This document shows, piece after piece, positions 9,391 through 16,876 of a stretch of 64,000 bases of DNA. Numbering within the stretch: the stretch's first letter is position 1; every line of letters begins with the position of its first letter. The position numbers were made by a program, and so were the translations under genes. The notes beneath the pieces were generated by a model. The model searched no databases. It had not been told where the DNA came from and was given only the letters and a program-made list of their open reading frames with translations. This stretch comes from Sphingobacterium populi. GTDB taxonomy: Bacteria; Bacteroidota; Bacteroidia; Sphingobacteriales; Sphingobacteriaceae. The DNA is taken from contig NZ_LQXS01000002.1 of the NCBI RefSeq assembly GCF_001586775.1, positions 1 through 64,000 on the forward strand, read 5' to 3'.

Positions 9391-11013
9391 ATGATTTATA
9401 TAGATAAAATAAAAGTTGCAATTGTATCGACCATAGTGGTTATGGTCTTTTGTAGTGCTTGTAAGAGTTTTACGCACCTTGATCCTTTAGATAATCTGCC
9501 TGAAGAAATCGCATTTAGCACACCTGGAAATATCGAACTAACAGTCAATGGTGTCTATCGAATCGCAACCATTGGAGGAGAGAATGAAGGTGGTTCAGAT
9601 CGTGGTTACCCTTTTGGGTCAGCCGCCATACAGCATGCAGAAATGCGCGGAGAAGACATGATTAATTTGCAGCAAATTTTTGTAAATATCTACGAAAGTA
9701 ACTATACCGCAGTAAGCCCACAGAATAGAAGTCATTGGGAACAATTGTATGCTTTAATCAACCAAGCTAACGTGATGATAGAGGGTGTGCGAAGAGCCAA
9801 TCAGAATGGTGTTATTCCGGTCGAATTAGCAATGGCCTATGAAGGCGAAGGTAGATTTTTGCGGGCCTTGGCTCATCATGAATTACTAATCCATTTTTGT
9901 CGTCCATTTGCGGATGGTGCTGGAGATAAAGCTGGAATTCCTTACAGAACCATAGCCATTACTAATGGCGCTACAGCCGCACAAAATCTAGAGTTAGGAA
10001 GAGGTACGGTAGCAGAGGCATATGGTCATCTTCTAACAGATCTAGATTTTGCAGAAGAAAATTTGCCGACATCGCGAACTTCTATTGTATTGAATATTTC
10101 ACGAGCGACGCGAGGAGCTGCTATTGCACTAAAAACCAGAGTAAAGCTACATCAGCAAGATTACGCTGGCGTAGTAGCCGAGGCCAATAAGCTAGGCGCT
10201 TCAGGATCCAATTTATTTACCAGTCCGATCGGCAGTTATGAATTAACGGCCACTCCGGATATTCCTTTTCTTAATAACGCTGGAAATACAGAGTCAATAT
10301 TTTCATTTGCAAATAGCGGAATCGCTAATCCTGGTGTTGTTAATTCCTTAGCCTCCGTGTTTGGTGCTTCTACAGCAAATCCAGATGCAACAGCAAGTGG
10401 AGGTCGCAATCAGGTATCTACGAGTCCGATTTTGTGGAATTCGCCATTTTGGATCGCACAAGATCTTCGCCGAGAATTGCTCCACTTCAGACAAGTCAGT
10501 GGAGATCCTTCATATCAATTAGTTTTTAATAACAAATATCGGAGTTTTTTAATATTTGCCGATTGGGCTCCTATATTGCGCTATGCGGAGATTTTGCTCA
10601 ATGCGAGCGAGGCGCATGCTAGACTCGGGAGTGGCGCGCAAGCTTTAAGTTTGTTGAATGCTGTTCGAGACAGATCTGTGCCACAAGAAGCACGATTTGG
10701 ACTATCTGCTCCGGCTGATCTGCTACAAGCAATATTGGACGAGCGGAGAATTGAATTCGCTGGGGAAGGTCGTCGTTGGCCAGATATTCACCGCTTAGCG
10801 CTTGATCCAGTATATGGAACTAACGGTATACCGGCTAAGATTGAATTCGCCTCCTTAGCCGGTTTATCAAGCTATGATATTGACGCGCCTCCAGCGATAG
10901 TGCGCAATATTGGCGCGATTCCATATGGTAGTTTCTTATTTCTTTGGCCGATTCCTGAAAGCGAAGTACTGACAAATCCAACTTTGAGAGCGCAGCAGAA
11001 TCCTGGCTATTAA
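9391..11013 (+). CDS. SusD/RagB-family outer-membrane lipoprotein (second)
   Basis: This 540-aa lipoprotein is the partner of the SusC encoded 11 nt upstream. The signal sequence ends VFCSAC with Cys24 as predicted lipidation site. Typical SusD features are the early TVNGVYR motif, the helical central region (GEGRFLRALAHHELLIHFCRPFADG), APILRYAEILLNASEAHARLG near the C-terminal third, RRIEFAGEGRRWPDIHRL, and the family-type end WPIPESEV...NPGY. It captures the ligand at the cell surface and hands it to the channel. The substrate is not deducible. Confidence 0.94.
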   Translation: MIYIDKIKVAIVSTIVVMVFCSACKSFTHLDPLDNLPEEIAFSTPGNIELTVNGVYRIATIGGENEGGSDRGYPFGSAAIQHAEMRGEDMINLQQIFVNIYESNYTAVSPQNRSHWEQLYALINQANVMIEGVRRANQNGVIPVELAMAYEGEGRFLRALAHHELLIHFCRPFADGAGDKAGIPYRTIAITNGATAAQNLELGRGTVAEAYGHLLTDLDFAEENLPTSRTSIVLNISRATRGAAIALKTRVKLHQQDYAGVVAEANKLGASGSNLFTSPIGSYELTATPDIPFLNNAGNTESIFSFANSGIANPGVVNSLASVFGASTANPDATASGGRNQVSTSPILWNSPFWIAQDLRRELLHFRQVSGDPSYQLVFNNKYRSFLIFADWAPILRYAEILLNASEAHARLGSGAQALSLLNAVRDRSVPQEARFGLSAPADLLQAILDERRIEFAGEGRRWPDIHRLALDPVYGTNGIPAKIEFASLAGLSSYDIDAPPAIVRNIGAIPYGSFLFLWPIPESEVLTNPTLRAQQNPGY

Positions 11014-11018
11014 ATACA

Positions 11019-11095
11019 GCTATTACTTGTAATAGCCGTAGCGTTTATAAAACAATCGGCCGTTGTTTAAGATCAACGGCCGATTGTTTTTGTGT
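11019..11095. terminator. Bidirectional terminator between susD and carA
   Basis: The main hairpin is AACAATCGGCCGTTG (11051-11065) / CAACGGCCGATTGTT (11074-11088), a 15-bp perfect stem followed by TTTGTGTTTTTT on the plus strand. On the minus strand it is followed by TTTTATAAA, so it can also end carA. A smaller perfect repeat GCTATTAC/GTAATAGC lies just before it at 11019-11036. Confidence 0.9.
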
Positions 11096-11107
11096 TTTTT
11101 TTCCAAT

Positions 11108-12208
11108 TTATCCTTTTACCATAGCGATAAAGTCATCGAAAAGATAACGAGAATCGTGTGGGCCAGGAGAAGATTCTGGGTGATATTGCACCGAAAAAGC
11201 TCTTTTGCCTTTCACGCGAATTCCTTCGATCGAATTGTCATTCAGGTTGATGTGCGTTACTTCTACGGCGTCCGACTTTTCAATGTCTTCACGAATCACA
11301 CCAAAACCGTGGTTTTGAGAAGTAATCTCACACTTATCAGCAATGATATTTTTTACCGGATGGTTGATACCGCGGTGTCCATTATGCATTTTCTCCGTAC
11401 GGATATCATTTGCTAATGCTAAGATCTGATGACCTAAGCAGATTCCAAACATTGGCTTATCTGCTGCCAAAATTTCTTTAACCGTTGTGATGGCATAGTC
11501 CATCGCAGCAGGGTCGCCCGGGCCATTGGAGATAAAGTAGCCATCAGCTCCCCATGCTTCCATTTCTTGGAAAGAAGTTTTCGCAGGGAATACTTTTGCG
11601 TACACTTGACGCGCATCAAAATTGCGCAATATGTTTTTCTTGATACCTAAATCTAACACGGCGATGCGTGTAGTAGCATCTTCTTCACCGTAGTAATATG
11701 GTTCTTGTGTAGTTACGTGAGATGACAACTCCAAACCAGCCATTGATGGTATATCTTTAAGCTGCTTTACTAAGGCATCTACATCTAGATTTTCTGAAGA
11801 TATGATGGCATTCATCGCGCCTTTGTCGCGGATATAGCGTACCAAAGAGCGTGTGTCGATATCCGAAATACCCACAAGGTTTTCTTCCTCAAAATAGTTT
11901 TGGATTGAACCATCAGCCATCTTACGGCTATAGTTCACATTATAATTTTTACACACCAAGCCAGCAATCTGTATTTTTTTTGATTCGGTATCGTCCTCAT
12001 CAACGCCATAATTACCAATATGTGCATTTGTAGTCACCATGATTTGCGCATAGTAAGATGGGTCTGTAAAAATCTCTTGGTATCCAGTGGTACCCGTGTT
12101 AAAACAGATCTCGCCAGTGGTAGTTCCGATTTTTCCTGCTGCTTTTCCGTGAAAAGTGGTGCCATCTTCGAGTACTAATACCGCGGGTAATTTGCTGTAG
12201 TTGGTCAT
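11108..12208 (-). CDS. carA: Carbamoyl-phosphate synthase, small (glutaminase) subunit
   Basis: This 366-aa protein hydrolyses glutamine and passes ammonia to the large subunit for carbamoyl phosphate, the precursor of both pyrimidines and arginine. The N-terminal CPSase small-chain domain begins LPAVLVLEDGTTFHG, with the conserved STGxxGYQEIFTDPSY-type block at about residues 38-52. The C-terminal class-I glutamine amidotransferase domain has nucleophile Cys257 in GICLGHQ and the His343/Glu345 pair in QYHPESS, so it should be active. carB is not next to it. A leader ORF and terminator-like hairpin lie 75-165 nt upstream of the ATG, pointing to control by transcription attenuation. Confidence 0.97.
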   Translation of the reverse strand: MTNYSKLPAVLVLEDGTTFHGKAAGKIGTTTGEICFNTGTTGYQEIFTDPSYYAQIMVTTNAHIGNYGVDEDDTESKKIQIAGLVCKNYNVNYSRKMADGSIQNYFEEENLVGISDIDTRSLVRYIRDKGAMNAIISSENLDVDALVKQLKDIPSMAGLELSSHVTTQEPYYYGEEDATTRIAVLDLGIKKNILRNFDARQVYAKVFPAKTSFQEMEAWGADGYFISNGPGDPAAMDYAITTVKEILAADKPMFGICLGHQILALANDIRTEKMHNGHRGINHPVKNIIADKCEITSQNHGFGVIREDIEKSDAVEVTHINLNDNSIEGIRVKGKRAFSVQYHPESSPGPHDSRYLFDDFIAMVKG

Positions 12209-12277
12209 TGTTGTATAAAATAACTATTGTTAAACACTAAGTAGATTATCTTTAATTCTATTCTTTGCTATATACAT

Positions 12278-12297
12278 AAAAAAAGCCCAAACGGGCT
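12278..12297 (-). terminator. Putative carA attenuator hairpin
   Basis: On the minus strand AGCCC (12297-12293), a GTTT loop and GGGCT (12288-12284) form a short GC-rich stem followed by a T run ending at 12278. It lies about 70 nt upstream of the carA ATG and 5 nt after the stop codon of a short leader ORF. There is no gene between it and carA that it could terminate. The stem is only 5 bp, so it would be a weak, conditional terminator, as expected of an attenuator. Confidence 0.6.
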
Positions 12298-12302
12298 GCA
12301 AA

Positions 12303-12371
12303 TTAATTTCGTACATAACCAATGAAAATCATCGGTAAAGAAGCGTCAGATAGATAAAGATTTTCTTTCAT
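12303..12371 (-). CDS. Putative carA leader peptide (22 codons)
   Basis: The minus-strand ORF ATG(12371)...TAA(12303) encodes 22 residues, starting MKENLYLSD and ending FIGYVRN. It begins 11 nt after a perfect -7 box and stops 5 nt before the attenuator hairpin, so a terminating ribosome would cover the hairpin's 5' arm. The transcript over the ORF is U-rich. In E. coli pyrBI, coupling of RNA polymerase speed at U-rich leader sites to the trailing ribosome makes termination depend on UTP. The same geometry here, ahead of a pyrimidine gene, suggests an analogous control. There is no run of Arg codons, only one Arg (codon 21). The function is inferred and nothing is known about the peptide itself. 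Confidence 0.55.
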   Translation of the reverse strand: MKENLYLSDASLPMIFIGYVRN

Positions 12372-12382
12372 TTTCTGGGATA

Positions 12383-12390
12383 CAAAAGTA
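12383..12390 (-). promoter_or_regulatory. -7 element of the carA leader promoter
   Basis: TACTTTTG on the minus strand is a perfect match to TAnnTTTG. Initiation a few nucleotides downstream would place the start site within about 5-7 nt of the leader-peptide ATG at 12371. The -33 region is T-rich but has no exact TTTG. Confidence 0.6.
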
Positions 12391-12434
12391 GAAATAAAAA
12401 GAATAAAAATGAAATGTCATTTCACTTTTTTAAA

Positions 12435-12465
12435 GTATCGTCCTCATTGACGCAGAGGACGATAC
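12435..12465 (-). terminator. Hairpin downstream of the GH15 gene
   Basis: An 11-bp perfect inverted repeat GTATCGTCCTC / GAGGACGATAC with a 9-nt loop begins 13 nt beyond the GH15 stop codon. On the minus strand it is followed by TTTAAAAAAG, a short T run, so it is a probable but not ideal terminator separating the trehalose locus from carA. Confidence 0.65.
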
Positions 12466-12477
12466 ATCATTTTGGAT

Positions 12478-14277
12478 TTATTCTTTTTCGAAGAAAGTTG
12501 GTTTATCCAATTTTACAGCTATCCTATATGCTGCGTTGACTAAGCCAACGTGGCTGTAAGCTTGTGGGAAATTGCCCCATTGGCTGCCGTCGAATTCACT
12601 AACATCTTCACTGAACAACATTAGGTGGTTGCTGTATTGCATCAATTTCTCAAAGATCTCTTTTGCTTCTTCTACACGACCGACACATGCTAACGCTTCT
12701 ACGTACCAAAATGCACATACTAGAAAGGTAGATTTGGGTTTGCCAAAGTCATCTTTATGCAGATACCGATAGAATAAGCCGTTCTCCGCTTTTAGTTCCT
12801 GCTCAAGTGCCTCGAGATGTTTAGCGGCCTTTTCGCTGGATGGATCCAAGTAATTCATCATGATGAGTTGCAGGGTGCTCGCATCTAAGTTTTTGCTGTC
12901 AATCGCATTTGTATAAACCCCATTTTCGGGATCAAAGCATCCTTCAATATGTTCGGCAGCACGTTTCTTAAGTCGTTGGGCTTCTTCTTCAATATCTTTA
13001 AGTCCGTACATACGTGCAATTTTCAACGCTGCCGTACTGCCGGCCCACTGAAAGAGATTAGAATAGCAGTGGCGCTGCTCGAAGTTTCGGAATTCCCAAA
13101 TTCCTGCATCTAGCTCATCAATGGTAGCTCCAATTTTTTTCAAGATAAAGGATGTCCACTCACGTACATTGATCTTCGATTCGTGATTATAACGACTATC
13201 CGTCAGTAAGGGTAGGAGCGCGATCAGCGCTTGGCCGTACACATCATTTTGTATGTGTTCATGTGCCTGATTACCAATTCGTACCGGTTGCTCACCAAGA
13301 TAGCCATCCAAATAATCCAAGGTGCTTTCAGTCAGTTTGTGCTGTCCGAAAATTCCATAAAGCGGTTGCAGTCGATCTTGGTCAATGTGCGTGATATTTG
13401 CAATGTAAGAGGCATATTTTTCCATCTCTTCAAACTGGCCGATGTGGCTAAGAGCCGTCAGCACATAGTAACTATCACGAAGCCAACAGTAGCGATAATC
13501 CCAATTGCGGCCAGAGCCCGGATGCTCCGGTAAGCTGGTCGTACTTGCCGCGATAATAGCGCCCGTATCTTCATATTGGTGTAATTTGAGAACTAACGCT
13601 GAACGAATAACCTCTTTTTGATAAAATGTCGGGATGGATGCTTTTTTAATCCATTTCTGCCAATAGTGCTGAGTTCTTTTCTGAAACTCCTCAGCTGTAC
13701 GCTCGATCGGTGCCTCGAATGCGCTGCCATACGTCAGGATCAGGTAGACAGTCTGGTTTAATAGAAATGGCATCTCATTTTCGAAAAAATGACTGATCGG
13801 CATATTCGTAGCCAAGCGCATGTGTGTATCGGCCGAGTGAAATTGTACGTGATTGCTACCACGATCTTTTTTGAAAGATTGCTTTCCGTAATCATAAGTA
13901 GGTTCGCACGTTACCCGGATCTGCGGATGGCCCGATAGCGGTTCTACTTTCCGGATCAGCATCAATGGTTTGTAGTACCGTTCGTACTGTTCAAAGCGTG
14001 GCGCAAAATCTGTAATTCGATAAGAGCCGTCTTCACTCACAATTTCCGTACATAGTACATTAGTATTATCTACATAGTATTGCTTGCTTTCCAAAATATC
14101 GCTAGTGGGTCTAATTGAGAATTCTCCACCTTTGTCCTTGTCCAATAGCGAACCGAAGACAAATGAATCTTCGAAAGAAGGCCAACAAAGCCAATTCACA
14201 TTGGTGTCTTTGCCCACATGGGCAATATAAGAGCAGTTACCTATGATACCGCTTTCATAACGATGTTTTTGCGACAT
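12478..14277 (-). CDS. Glycoside hydrolase family 15 protein (glucoamylase/trehalase-like)
   Basis: This 599-aa cytoplasmic protein (no signal peptide) starts with the N-terminal beta-sandwich typical of bacterial GH15 enzymes (IGNCSYIAHV...WLCWPSFEDSFVFG). It continues with the (alpha/alpha)6 barrel containing the hallmark RNWDYRYCWLRDS at residues 257-269. It ends with the segment QWGNFPQAYSHVGLVNAAYRI seen in this subfamily. GH15 members hydrolyse terminal alpha-glucosides, and some actinobacterial ones are trehalases. Its placement 21 nt after the otsAB gene in the same direction makes a role in trehalose or alpha-glucan turnover likely, but substrate choice between trehalose and malto-oligosaccharides cannot be decided from sequence. 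Confidence 0.88.
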   Translation of the reverse strand: MSQKHRYESGIIGNCSYIAHVGKDTNVNWLCWPSFEDSFVFGSLLDKDKGGEFSIRPTSDILESKQYYVDNTNVLCTEIVSEDGSYRITDFAPRFEQYERYYKPLMLIRKVEPLSGHPQIRVTCEPTYDYGKQSFKKDRGSNHVQFHSADTHMRLATNMPISHFFENEMPFLLNQTVYLILTYGSAFEAPIERTAEEFQKRTQHYWQKWIKKASIPTFYQKEVIRSALVLKLHQYEDTGAIIAASTTSLPEHPGSGRNWDYRYCWLRDSYYVLTALSHIGQFEEMEKYASYIANITHIDQDRLQPLYGIFGQHKLTESTLDYLDGYLGEQPVRIGNQAHEHIQNDVYGQALIALLPLLTDSRYNHESKINVREWTSFILKKIGATIDELDAGIWEFRNFEQRHCYSNLFQWAGSTAALKIARMYGLKDIEEEAQRLKKRAAEHIEGCFDPENGVYTNAIDSKNLDASTLQLIMMNYLDPSSEKAAKHLEALEQELKAENGLFYRYLHKDDFGKPKSTFLVCAFWYVEALACVGRVEEAKEIFEKLMQYSNHLMLFSEDVSEFDGSQWGNFPQAYSHVGLVNAAYRIAVKLDKPTFFEKE

Positions 14278-14298
14278 ATAAAGCCTATATATATTAAG

Positions 14299-14646
14299 TT
14301 ATTCGGGTTGATTTTTTTGAACTAATCCGGATATAGAATGCAGTAATTGTATAGCATCCTGCTGGCTATCGACATAATACTTGGCAGCAGATTTTTTACT
14401 ACCAACTTTGACTGATATCGTCTCGCTTGGCAATTCATGAAACATATCCTCATCGGTAGCATCATCGCCCATTGCGAAGATAAAATCCGGCTGTAGTTTT
14501 TCAACAATGCCGTTAGCTGCTTTACCTTTATTGACCTCCGAATTCTTGACTTCTATAACCTTATCGCCATACAAAAGTTGCAAGCCATGATGCGGGATCA
14601 AGTAGCGTAAGCTATCCATTAATTCTTGCGCACGTAATCTGCCCAA
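14299..14646 (-). pseudogene. otsB: C-terminal fragment of trehalose-6-phosphate phosphatase domain, out of frame with otsAB
   Basis: This 115-codon frame encodes the end of the OtsB HAD phosphatase: [16 protein letters not shown], then the Mg-binding motif MGDDATDEDMF and the C-terminal SAAKYYV...LL segment. It is the direct continuation of the upstream fused gene but in the -1 frame relative to it. The first codon is TTG within the overlap, not a convincing independent start. Rejoining the frames around 14645 by one extra base restores the family sequence ...[11 protein letters not shown]. If the shift is real, the phosphatase lacks its GDDxTDE motif. If it is a sequencing error, this is the last part of one ordinary otsAB gene of about 740 codons. 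Confidence 0.85.
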
Positions 14647-16511
14647 TCCAGATTGACCTTACGATAATGCCAAGCCATGGAGTATTCTTTTTCCTCGACG
14701 GAGGATCCAGCAGTACGATTAGCAATTTTATTCATGATACGTTTTACCGAAGGTTTCCAACGATCCGACAAATTGGATTTGCTTCGCCATGCTTCGCCAG
14801 GTAGCTTTTTCCATACGCCATGCTCGCCCACTAATGTGTAGCCACGGTCGCCAAACCATTTGTCCAAAGTTTGATGCGGTCGCCCGCTAATGATGACCAC
14901 GGTATTGTTCGGATCAGATTGCAACGTGTCCAACAATTGGTACACCTCGTCAGTTGGTGTTGCTTTGTCTGCTTCATTGTGAAAGCCAATTAGCGTACCA
15001 TCGTAATCGAGAAAAAATATCCTTTTTTGTGCTTTATAAAAGCCAGCTGAGATTGCCTCGTTGTTTTCAGGTTGGATTTTGCGGGCAAATTCCTTGCGTT
15101 GTTGAATTTTGATTTCCTTCATGCGAGCAAAGAAAATTTCGACCCAATGATGAATATTGAACTTCTTGACCAACTCAAAGTTAGCTTTCATGCGGTTCTG
15201 CTTTTCGTCTTCCGACATATGCAATGCGAAGTGCAACGCATGACTAATCTGGTCGACCGAATTGGGATTAACGTGTACCGCATCGATCAATTCTTTTGAT
15301 GCACCAGCCAATTCGCTCAATACCAATACGCCGGAAGTTTCTTCCTTACTAGCAATGTATTCCTTACTCACAAGGTTCATACCGTCGCGTATGGAAGTGA
15401 TTAGGCATACATCCGCTGCTACATATAAAGAAGATAACTCTTCGACCGGATAAGAGTTGTAGAAATAAGCAATCGGAGTCCAGTCGGTAGAGCCATACAC
15501 AGAGTTGATATTACCAACCTTACGATCTATCTCATCACGCAAGCGCTTATACTGTTTTACTTTATCGCGAGATGGTACCACCAACATGTACAATACTACT
15601 TGCTCACGCAGCTCAGGATAATTTTTGAGTAGCTCTTCAAACGCCACAATCCGTTGAATTATCCCCTTACTATAATCCAGTCGATCGATGGATAAGATGA
15701 TTTTGCGTTGTTTAAAGTATGATTTTATTTCCAGTGCTCGCTGTTTTACTCCATTGTCTTTCGATAAAGTGTTAAACTTGTCGAAATCTATACCCATTGG
15801 GTACACTTCAACGTATGCACTACGCCCTCGAATCTGTAAGTAATTATTACGAATTGGTATGTTGAGGATGTGCGTACATGCATCCAGAAAATGCTGTGTG
15901 TCGTTGAAAGTATGAAAGGCAATTAAATCTGCGCCAAGTATGCCTAGTAATAATTCATTGCGCCACGGAATGCTTCTGAATACTTCATCCGGAGGAAATG
16001 GAATATGTTGGAAATAGCCGATGGATAATCTTTCGTACTGCTTGCGCAGTACATTTGGCAGTAGCATGAGCTGATAGTCGTGTATCCACACGGTATCTTC
16101 GCTGTCGATGTATTCGCGTACGATTTGTCCGAATTTTTCGTTAACCTGCACATATTTATTCCAGTTGTCGGTATCATATACCGCATAACTAGGACTGTAA
16201 TGACATATTGGCCAAAGCACTTCGTTAGAGAAACCTTCATAATAACCCAGTATCTCTTCCTCCGTAAGGAAAACAGGAACAAGGTTCAACAAACGCAATT
16301 CTTCAGTGATAAATGCGCTTTCAGCTTCATCCTGTGGAATGATGCCTGGCCAACCTACCCATATGTTGTTTCCTTCGTTGTAGATGGATCCAAGTCCTGT
16401 CGCCAAACCTCCTTCACTTGGGCTGATGACCAATCCATCTTCTTTTCTTTCAATCTTTACTGGTAGTCGATTAGAGACAATGATTACTTTGTTACTGTTT
16501 TTCGGACTCAT
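14619..16511 (-). CDS. otsA: Trehalose-6-phosphate synthase fused to truncated phosphatase domain (frameshifted otsAB)
   Basis: OtsA makes trehalose 6-phosphate from UDP-glucose and glucose 6-phosphate; OtsB dephosphorylates it to trehalose. The GT20 synthase domain fills roughly the first 460 residues: [62 protein letters not shown] and [11 protein letters not shown] are all recognisable. A HAD phosphatase domain begins with [12 protein letters not shown] and VVIISGRPH, and runs to [13 protein letters not shown]. There the frame ends prematurely (stop at 14619) and the remainder continues in another frame down to 14299. The ATG at 16511 ([14 protein letters not shown]) is preferred over an in-frame ATG at 16565, because homology starts right after it. 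Synthase function looks intact. Confidence 0.9.
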   Translation of the reverse strand: MSPKNSNKVIIVSNRLPVKIERKEDGLVISPSEGGLATGLGSIYNEGNNIWVGWPGIIPQDEAESAFITEELRLLNLVPVFLTEEEILGYYEGFSNEVLWPICHYSPSYAVYDTDNWNKYVQVNEKFGQIVREYIDSEDTVWIHDYQLMLLPNVLRKQYERLSIGYFQHIPFPPDEVFRSIPWRNELLLGILGADLIAFHTFNDTQHFLDACTHILNIPIRNNYLQIRGRSAYVEVYPMGIDFDKFNTLSKDNGVKQRALEIKSYFKQRKIILSIDRLDYSKGIIQRIVAFEELLKNYPELREQVVLYMLVVPSRDKVKQYKRLRDEIDRKVGNINSVYGSTDWTPIAYFYNSYPVEELSSLYVAADVCLITSIRDGMNLVSKEYIASKEETSGVLVLSELAGASKELIDAVHVNPNSVDQISHALHFALHMSEDEKQNRMKANFELVKKFNIHHWVEIFFARMKEIKIQQRKEFARKIQPENNEAISAGFYKAQKRIFFLDYDGTLIGFHNEADKATPTDEVYQLLDTLQSDPNNTVVIISGRPHQTLDKWFGDRGYTLVGEHGVWKKLPGEAWRSKSNLSDRWKPSVKRIMNKIANRTAGSSVEEKEYSMAWHYRKVNLDWADYVRKN

Positions 16512-16682
16512 TATTATCGTTTCGGTAATGTTGTCGACTCTATGGGTTGCTGAACACATTTGCATGCGCCGAGTCTCACTATTTATTCACTGCTCTTAGA
16601 ACGTAATAATACGTGAAATGTTTGCTCGAAACCTTTTTTTAATTTATTCTGACTGTGCATTAGTATTATCCGTAAATAATAT

Positions 16683-16690
16683 TATATTTG
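16683..16690 (+). promoter_or_regulatory. -7 element of the trp operon promoter
   Basis: TATATTTG is a perfect TAnnTTTG box. TTAG, one mismatch from TTTG, lies at 16660-16663 with a 19-nt spacer. The start site would fall within a few bases of the leader-peptide ATG at 16698, so the leader peptide is probably translated from a nearly leaderless RNA. Confidence 0.65.
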
Positions 16691-16697
16691 TTTCTCA

Positions 16698-16778
16698 ATG
16701 TCGAATAATACAACATATCAATCGTGGTGGTGGCCGGGTGCAAACAGCGTCGGCAGGCATAACTATTGGTGTGTATAA
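16698..16778 (+). CDS. trpL: trp operon leader peptide
   Basis: This 26-codon ORF runs from ATG at 16698 to TAA at 16776. Codons 10-12 are three consecutive TGG (Trp, 16725-16733), and codon 24 is a fourth Trp. Such clustering upstream of trpE is the signature of a tryptophan-sensing leader peptide: uncharged tRNA-Trp stalls the ribosome at the Trp run and thereby selects the antiterminator structure. It lies about 100 nt upstream of trpE and directly before the hairpins described in the attenuator entry. The ORF is too short for routine gene calling. Confidence 0.92.
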   Translation: MSNNTTYQSWWWPGANSVGRHNYWCV

Positions 16779-16839
16779 TATAAAAGATACATCCTATTTA
16801 CATGAGGCCCGACGCGAACGTCGGGCCTCATTTGTTTTG
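16733..16839 (+). promoter_or_regulatory. trp attenuator (mutually exclusive RNA hairpins and terminator)
   Basis: Terminator: ATGAGGCCCGACG (16802-16814), CGAA tetraloop, CGTCGGGCCTCAT (16819-16831), a 13-bp perfect stem followed by TTGTTTTG. Antiterminator: GCGTCGG (16747-16753) is exactly complementary to CCGACGC (16809-16815), which includes the terminator's 5' arm. Protector: GCCG (16733-16736) pairs with CGGC (16751-16754). A ribosome stalled on the Trp codons at 16725-16733 would cover the protector segment and leave GCGTCGG free to form the antiterminator. All parts of classical ribosome-mediated attenuation are therefore present, 38-45 nt ahead of trpE. Confidence 0.92.
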
Positions 16840-16876
16840 AAGAAAAACAGCTCATTATATCAGAAAATGCGAATAC

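Noticed and set aside
11063..11416. 117-codon plus-strand ORF starting in the susD/carA terminator
   Set aside because: It is antisense to the conserved 3' end of carA and begins inside a terminator hairpin, so it is a shadow.
14640..14655. Programmed ribosomal frameshift in otsAB
   Set aside because: No X-XXY-YYZ slippery heptamer or downstream pseudoknot is visible at the junction, so mutation or sequence error is the simpler reading.
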